This document shows positions 59,900 through 64,000 of a DNA stretch of 64,000 nucleotides, in pieces (position 1 is the first letter of the stretch; each line of letters starts with the position of its first letter). Origin of the DNA: JAKIWV01 sp963773945 (GTDB lineage: Archaea > Thermoplasmatota > Thermoplasmata > Lutacidiplasmatales > UBA184); NCBI GenBank assembly GCA_963773945.1, contig CAVZDD010000005.1, positions 682,001 to 746,000 on the forward strand, read 5' to 3'. The position numbers and the translations under genes are program-made. The notes beneath the pieces are model-generated. The model searched no databases, was not told where the DNA came from, and worked only from the letters and a program-made list of their open reading frames with translations.

Positions 59900-62302
59900 T
59901 CATGGGGCGGCGTCGACGCGGACCGAGTAATTCCGACCCTCCCAACTCTCCCGACTCGGCCAGAACAGCGTGAAGGCGATCTCGCGACCGGCCCGGTGTT
60001 CCGTCGGGAGGTCGAAGTAGTGGATCCCGAGCGTCGTGGGGGCGGCCTCGGCGTCCGCGACGGTGGACCATGCATCCTCCGACCAGTGGAGACGAAAGGG
60101 CTCCGGCGCCTGGATTCGCAGGACGGTACCCGCCGCGACGTGGGTCGGGCGGTGATGGGGCTTCCACACTTCAAGCCTGGGGCCCCGGGGGGAGACGCGG
60201 GAATACCGCGCCTCGACCTCGGTCACCCGATCGAAAGGTGCGCCCTCGTGGACGGACCTCAGGAGGGTTAGGTACTCGGCGTGGGCCCAGACTAGGGGCA
60301 TCGCGCTCGTGGTGGCCCGTCCCAGCTCGAGATGGAGTTCGGGGAGGTCGGAGGCATCCCAGACTTGTTCCGGAAGCAGCCCTGTCGACGAGGCGAACGC
60401 TTCGACGGCTCGCACAAGCGGCGATACGTCCGTGCCGTGCGCGAGCTCGTAGTGAGCTCGCTCGGCCGTGAGGAGGGGCCACGCCCGTCCCGTTCCCCAC
60501 GACAGGAACGGGCCGCCGTCGTCTCGCTGCCCGTAGCCGTCGTGGTTGTACCGACGCCAGCACGGCCCGTACGGGGTCGTCACGCGGAGGACGTGGTCGA
60601 CGACCCGGAGGGAGTCCACAATGAGCGGATCGTCGGCCCGGCGTAGTCCGTAACGGACGAGCGCAAGAAAACCGGCGTCGACGATCTCGTGCGCCGGGTA
60701 CGTCGCCGGATCCCCTTCAGGATGGTTGGGGATCCGGACTGTGCCGCCGTTCGCGGGGCCTTCGACGTAAGAGGCCATCGGGTCGGCGGGCCGTATCCGC
60801 ACATAGTGCCGACGGATCTGCGGGTGGAGTGTGCCTACCGTGGTCACCGTCCAACCCTCGATGTGATCGTTGAGGTAATCGGCATACTCCTCGAGGAAAT
60901 GGGCGGTCTCCGATTCCCCGGCCGCCCGAGCGAAGCTAGCCGCAACAATCACCGCCGCGACATTCGACGCCAGAGTGGACGGGGAATATCCCGACTCTTC
61001 CTCCCACCGCTCCTGTTCGGTCGCCGGGCCATAAGTGAGGAGGAATTGTGCGGCCGACCGAACCATCGGCCAGGGGTCGTAATCCTGGAGCGCCCGTTCC
61101 CGTCGCAGTAATCCGGCCAGCAGAATTGGGAACGCCACTTCATCGAGTTGGACACCGGCCCAGTACGGCTCTCCGGAAAGCCAGAAGTTCTGGGGGAAGT
61201 TGCCGTCGGGCCGCTGGCTGGACCCGAGGTAGATGAGCGACCCGAGGGCACTGATCGGATCGCCCGACGCGAGGAGGCCTATCGCCGACTGCACAAGGTC
61301 TCGGGACCAGACAAGGTGGTAACCGCCCCGGTCCTCGTCGCTTTTGGCCTGGCCCCACGGGATCGACAGCGACGCGATTCGGGCCCCTCGGAAGGTCTTA
61401 TCCTCATGGGCGAGGAGAAGACTGTGGCTCGCGTGGTACAGGTTCCCGCCATCGCCGGAATGCTTGTCGAGCGGGCGGAGTCGGTGGGCGAGTCGGTCCC
61501 ACCCGTCGAGGTATCGGTCGCGATGGGTGGAGAAGGGGAGCCCAAGCGATTGAAGCAGCGCCGTGACCGCGTCGGAAAGACCTTGACCGAAGGCCAGGCC
61601 CAGCGTGAATTCGTCCCCGCCCTCCAGGTCAATCTCGCCCGTAAGGGCCACATTGCCGTCGGGGGCGTGGTCAAATTCGTAGTCCATCCGGAAGTTGTCC
61701 GCCACGTCGGTCCAACCGTCGCTCTGGCCGACGTAGCCGCACGAGAGCCGGCGGAACGGAAGGGTCGCCCCCAGCGCCAGCCAGGTGCCATGCCGTTCGG
61801 CGACGAGCAATTGGCGCCCGGCGAGCTCGACCACGTAGGCATTGTTCCCCCATCCCCCGACATCGAGGTGGGGGGCGAGCAGGGCGTACAACGAAAGATC
61901 GCGCGGGCCAGACGGACTCCGGATGAGATGGGTCCGCATCAGAACTACCGGCAGGCGAGGGTCGGAGATGACCTCCTTCTCCAAACGGTACCGCCCGGCC
62001 GGATCCGCGGCCGTGATCCGATACCCGAGTCCATTCTTGCTCATGCGTTCGGTCTGCGACACGAGGTGGCGTTTCTCCTCGTGGAAGAACGTGCGTCCGT
62101 CGCTCACCAGGAACTGGAGGTCCCGTATCTGGGGGTGGTCGATCAGCGGATAGTAGACCTCCGTGACAACCCCCCGCCAGAGCGTGAACCAGACCTTGCT
62201 TTCGGCGGAGGGACTGGTCCCGACCCCCTCCTTGTTGCCTTGGGTCCATTTCGGCTCGATCCCCGGCGCGCCGAACGCGAGGCGGTCTCCGCGAAACCTC
62301 AT
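59900..62302 (-). CDS. GH15 glucan 1,4-alpha-glucosidase (glucoamylase/glucodextranase-like)
   Basis: 800 residues from MRFRGDRLAFGAPG; a start 11 codons earlier is possible. The domain order is N-terminal beta-sandwich (GIEPKWTQGNKEGVGT, LWRGVVTEVYYPLIDHPQIR), catalytic alpha/alpha barrel (about 290-690) and a C-terminal beta domain (KPHHRPTHVAAGTVLRIQAP). Catalytic region: YHLVWSRDLVQSAIGLLASG, general acid E in RWEEESGYSPSTLASNVAAV, and base E in PLVWAHAEYLTLLRSV. No signal peptide, so a cytoplasmic role on glycogen or maltodextrin is likely. Releases beta-glucose from chain ends. 40 nt upstream of the glucokinase-like gene and on the same strand, so both steps are probably co-expressed. 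Confidence 0.9.
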   Translation of the reverse strand: MRFRGDRLAFGAPGIEPKWTQGNKEGVGTSPSAESKVWFTLWRGVVTEVYYPLIDHPQIRDLQFLVSDGRTFFHEEKRHLVSQTERMSKNGLGYRITAADPAGRYRLEKEVISDPRLPVVLMRTHLIRSPSGPRDLSLYALLAPHLDVGGWGNNAYVVELAGRQLLVAERHGTWLALGATLPFRRLSCGYVGQSDGWTDVADNFRMDYEFDHAPDGNVALTGEIDLEGGDEFTLGLAFGQGLSDAVTALLQSLGLPFSTHRDRYLDGWDRLAHRLRPLDKHSGDGGNLYHASHSLLLAHEDKTFRGARIASLSIPWGQAKSDEDRGGYHLVWSRDLVQSAIGLLASGDPISALGSLIYLGSSQRPDGNFPQNFWLSGEPYWAGVQLDEVAFPILLAGLLRRERALQDYDPWPMVRSAAQFLLTYGPATEQERWEEESGYSPSTLASNVAAVIVAASFARAAGESETAHFLEEYADYLNDHIEGWTVTTVGTLHPQIRRHYVRIRPADPMASYVEGPANGGTVRIPNHPEGDPATYPAHEIVDAGFLALVRYGLRRADDPLIVDSLRVVDHVLRVTTPYGPCWRRYNHDGYGQRDDGGPFLSWGTGRAWPLLTAERAHYELAHGTDVSPLVRAVEAFASSTGLLPEQVWDASDLPELHLELGRATTSAMPLVWAHAEYLTLLRSVHEGAPFDRVTEVEARYSRVSPRGPRLEVWKPHHRPTHVAAGTVLRIQAPEPFRLHWSEDAWSTVADAEAAPTTLGIHYFDLPTEHRAGREIAFTLFWPSRESWEGRNYSVRVDAAP

Positions 62303-62464
62303 CGTGGGTGCCGCCCCGCCGGTCGAGCGCGGCACCGCCCGGCTCGAGCGAGTTCTGCGGCTAGTCCGACGACCCTCCGAGGGGAGAGCGTCAGACCTCG
62401 AGCCATGCCCAACTAGACCCTTCCCGAACCTTAAAGCGAAGGGCCCGGACTCGGCGTCCGAATT

Positions 62465-64000
62465 TTACGAGGAGCTCGACGACCGCCGGTAGCGGTTCAC
62501 GAGGTCTAGAAACACCGCATGCGACCAGACCAGAGGCGTGGCGCTCTTCGCCTCTCCCGTGCGAGCGTCGATCTGTTCGGGAAGGAGACCCGTCGGGGTG
62601 GCGTGGGCCACGACCCAGTCAATCAGCTCTCGACATCGCCCTCGGTTTCCGAGCGCGAGCTCGGCCGCCGCGAGCCAAAGGGTGCACACGATCCACGGGT
62701 TCTCCACGCCATCGTACTCATCCCCTTCGTAGCGCGCCAAGCCCCCAACGCTCGGCGACCAGAGACGTCGCGTGGTCAATTCGACCGTCGCCCGATACCG
62801 CGGGTCGGAGGGGTCGAGCAGACCCAGGTCCAGCGCTAGAAGGATCGACGCGTCAATCCGTTCGTCCCGTGGCGCGACGGACCGAACAAAACGGGCGAGG
62901 GTTGGATCCCACATCTGGTCTACCACGAGGGAGCGAATCTCCTCCGCCGTGCTCGACCATTGGGGTGTCTCCTTCCCCAGTACCTTGGCGATGCGGGCAG
63001 CACTGTCGAGGCCATGGGCCACCGCGGCCGCCGAGTAGGCGTGGATGCCTTTGCGTTCCTCCCACAGGTCGAAGCTAGGCGCCGGGAGCCCAGTTCCCGA
63101 GTCTCGGAAGCCGACGAGGAAGTTGGCCGCCGATTTCACCATCGGCCAGAGCTCGAGGAGGACATCCGGGTCAGCGCCCCGCTCAAGGTGCCGCCACGTG
63201 GCCGACAGCACCGTCGCGGTTTGGTCAATCTGCAGGAACGGGGGGGGGTGCCACGTGCTTCCCACCTCTCCGTCCGGAAAGTATCGATGGCCGAAGGAAC
63301 CGTCGGGGCTCTGACACGCCGATGCGAACCGGAGAAACCGGGTAGAAAGCTCCCGAAGCCGGGAGTCGTCCATCGCCTCGCTAATGTAGCCGCTGTCCCG
63401 AAACCAGCAATAGTTGTAGGTGTCTCCCCCCACCACGAGTGACCTCGTATCGGGGCTCGCGACGATTGCGCCGGTCGTGGCCGTCGCGAGCTTGAGGACC
63501 AACACGCTCTCCCGTCCCAAACGCGATGCGGCCCCCCCTAAGTCGTCCGGTCCCTCGGGGAGGTGCCGTGCCGCCCACGCGCTCCAGTAGGCCTTGGATT
63601 CGCTCTCGAAGCGCTTCGGTCCCCGCACCCGAACGTCGTCTCGGAGCTTGTGCACTGCGGTTCTCCCGCGCCCGACGGCGAGAAAAATCCGGACCGTGGA
63701 TTCGGTGTCGGGGGCCAGGTCGAGGTTCCATTGCATCACGCTGTCCGCGGCGCCATGGGCGATCGTTCTTCCTTCGAGCCTTCCGTCCTCGGCGTCTACG
63801 TAGGATCCCTGCAGACCCTTCAGCGTGTGCTCCCCGCACACCGCCGCATCGAAGACCGGATCCCCGAAGAACTCGAAGTAATACCCCCGTTTGTAATGGA
63901 CCAGCGACGAAGTCGACGGGTCGACGTAGGCGGTCTCCTGGTAGAGCGATTCGGCGATCTTGAAGGATTGGTACGAGAAAAGACGGACATGTCGGGCCGC
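62465..64000 (-). CDS. GH15-family glycoside hydrolase, 5' truncated by the window edge
   Basis: At least 511 residues; the frame stays open to the window edge (HVRLFSYQSFKIAESLYQET, YYFEFFGDPVFDAAVCGEHT), so the N-terminal domain is only partly seen. Catalytic alpha/alpha barrel: TYNYCWFRDSGYISEAMDDS, SFGHRYFPDGEVGSTWHPPP, general-acid region in SFDLWEERKGIHAYSAAAVA and base E in TGLLPEQIDARTGEAK, with TPLVWSHAVFLDLVNRY at the end. The shorter type resembles trehalases/glucoamylase-like proteins of the GH15 family found in archaea and actinobacteria. With the gene downstream (gap 162 nt) it would feed glucose from trehalose or alpha-glucan to the kinase. Confidence 0.87.
   Translation of the reverse strand, partial: AARHVRLFSYQSFKIAESLYQETAYVDPSTSSLVHYKRGYYFEFFGDPVFDAAVCGEHTLKGLQGSYVDAEDGRLEGRTIAHGAADSVMQWNLDLAPDTESTVRIFLAVGRGRTAVHKLRDDVRVRGPKRFESESKAYWSAWAARHLPEGPDDLGGAASRLGRESVLVLKLATATTGAIVASPDTRSLVVGGDTYNYCWFRDSGYISEAMDDSRLRELSTRFLRFASACQSPDGSFGHRYFPDGEVGSTWHPPPFLQIDQTATVLSATWRHLERGADPDVLLELWPMVKSAANFLVGFRDSGTGLPAPSFDLWEERKGIHAYSAAAVAHGLDSAARIAKVLGKETPQWSSTAEEIRSLVVDQMWDPTLARFVRSVAPRDERIDASILLALDLGLLDPSDPRYRATVELTTRRLWSPSVGGLARYEGDEYDGVENPWIVCTLWLAAAELALGNRGRCRELIDWVVAHATPTGLLPEQIDARTGEAKSATPLVWSHAVFLDLVNRYRRSSSSS

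Noticed and set aside
61148..62416. A 422-residue plus-strand frame over the GH15 gene
   Set aside because: Antisense shadow of the glucoamylase-type gene, with no recognisable domain.

Overview
The window most likely comes from an archaeon, probably a high-GC soil or sediment Thermoplasmatota lineage. This is an inference. It rests on an archaeal-type tyrosine integrase, a tRNA-Ala with no encoded CCA, membrane-anchored PKD proteins rich in N-x-S/T sites, a membrane-tethered winged-helix regulator and a CARF-like/HTH regulator of the haloarchaeal HFX_2341 type. There is no rRNA, CRISPR array or replication origin. Single-base frameshifts recur, even in housekeeping genes, so either the assembly carries indel errors or many genes are decaying.

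Region 1 (1-10.0 kb), chromosomal backbone: a partial class III aminotransferase, a methylmalonate-semialdehyde dehydrogenase and a second class III aminotransferase (together a plausible omega-amino-acid degradation set), a metallo-beta-lactamase hydrolase, a YCII-VOC fusion, two large surface proteins and a luciferase-like flavin oxidoreductase.

Region 2 (10.0-40.4 kb), an integrated island: it starts in tRNA-Ala(TGC), carries an integrase directly downstream, and ends at an 18-bp copy of the tRNA 3' end at 40350. Its cargo looks like defence and virus-related genes. There is a CBASS-like operon (TGT-like protein, CD-NTase, SLATT 2TM effector) facing a CARF-like/HTH regulator, and a DUF2130 pseudogene. 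Two 2.3-kb inverted arms each encode a small SH3-like protein and a beta-helix adhesin or spike, flanking two PKD proteins. Further on come a PLD-P-loop ATPase fusion, a 1.2-kb IS5-type element with terminal repeats and a TTA target duplication, a three-gene operon with a zinc-ribbon PD-(D/E)xK nuclease, a frameshifted TrlF-like PHP-SMC ATPase, and a run of small overlapping genes.

Region 3 (40.4-50.4 kb), a cassette-like array: mostly single genes (zinc ribbon, cupin, DDAH, RibD/DHFR-like, small membrane proteins, DUF6058, FAD oxidase, secreted phosphatase, GNAT and a GNAT remnant). They are separated by 14 same-orientation copies of a structured GC-rich repeat, four of them inside ~200-bp blocks that each end in another copy of the tRNA-Ala 3' end. 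This integron-like organisation, without a recognisable IntI, is the most unusual thing here.

Region 4 (50.4-64 kb), carbon metabolism: tkt, tal-pgi, a HAD phosphatase, gnd, zwf and pgl lie tightly packed on the plus strand. They converge on a polyphosphate-glucokinase-like ROK gene and two GH15 glucoamylase-type genes. The logic runs from alpha-glucan to glucose, glucose 6-phosphate and the complete oxidative pentose phosphate pathway, which is rare in archaea and looks bacterial in type.
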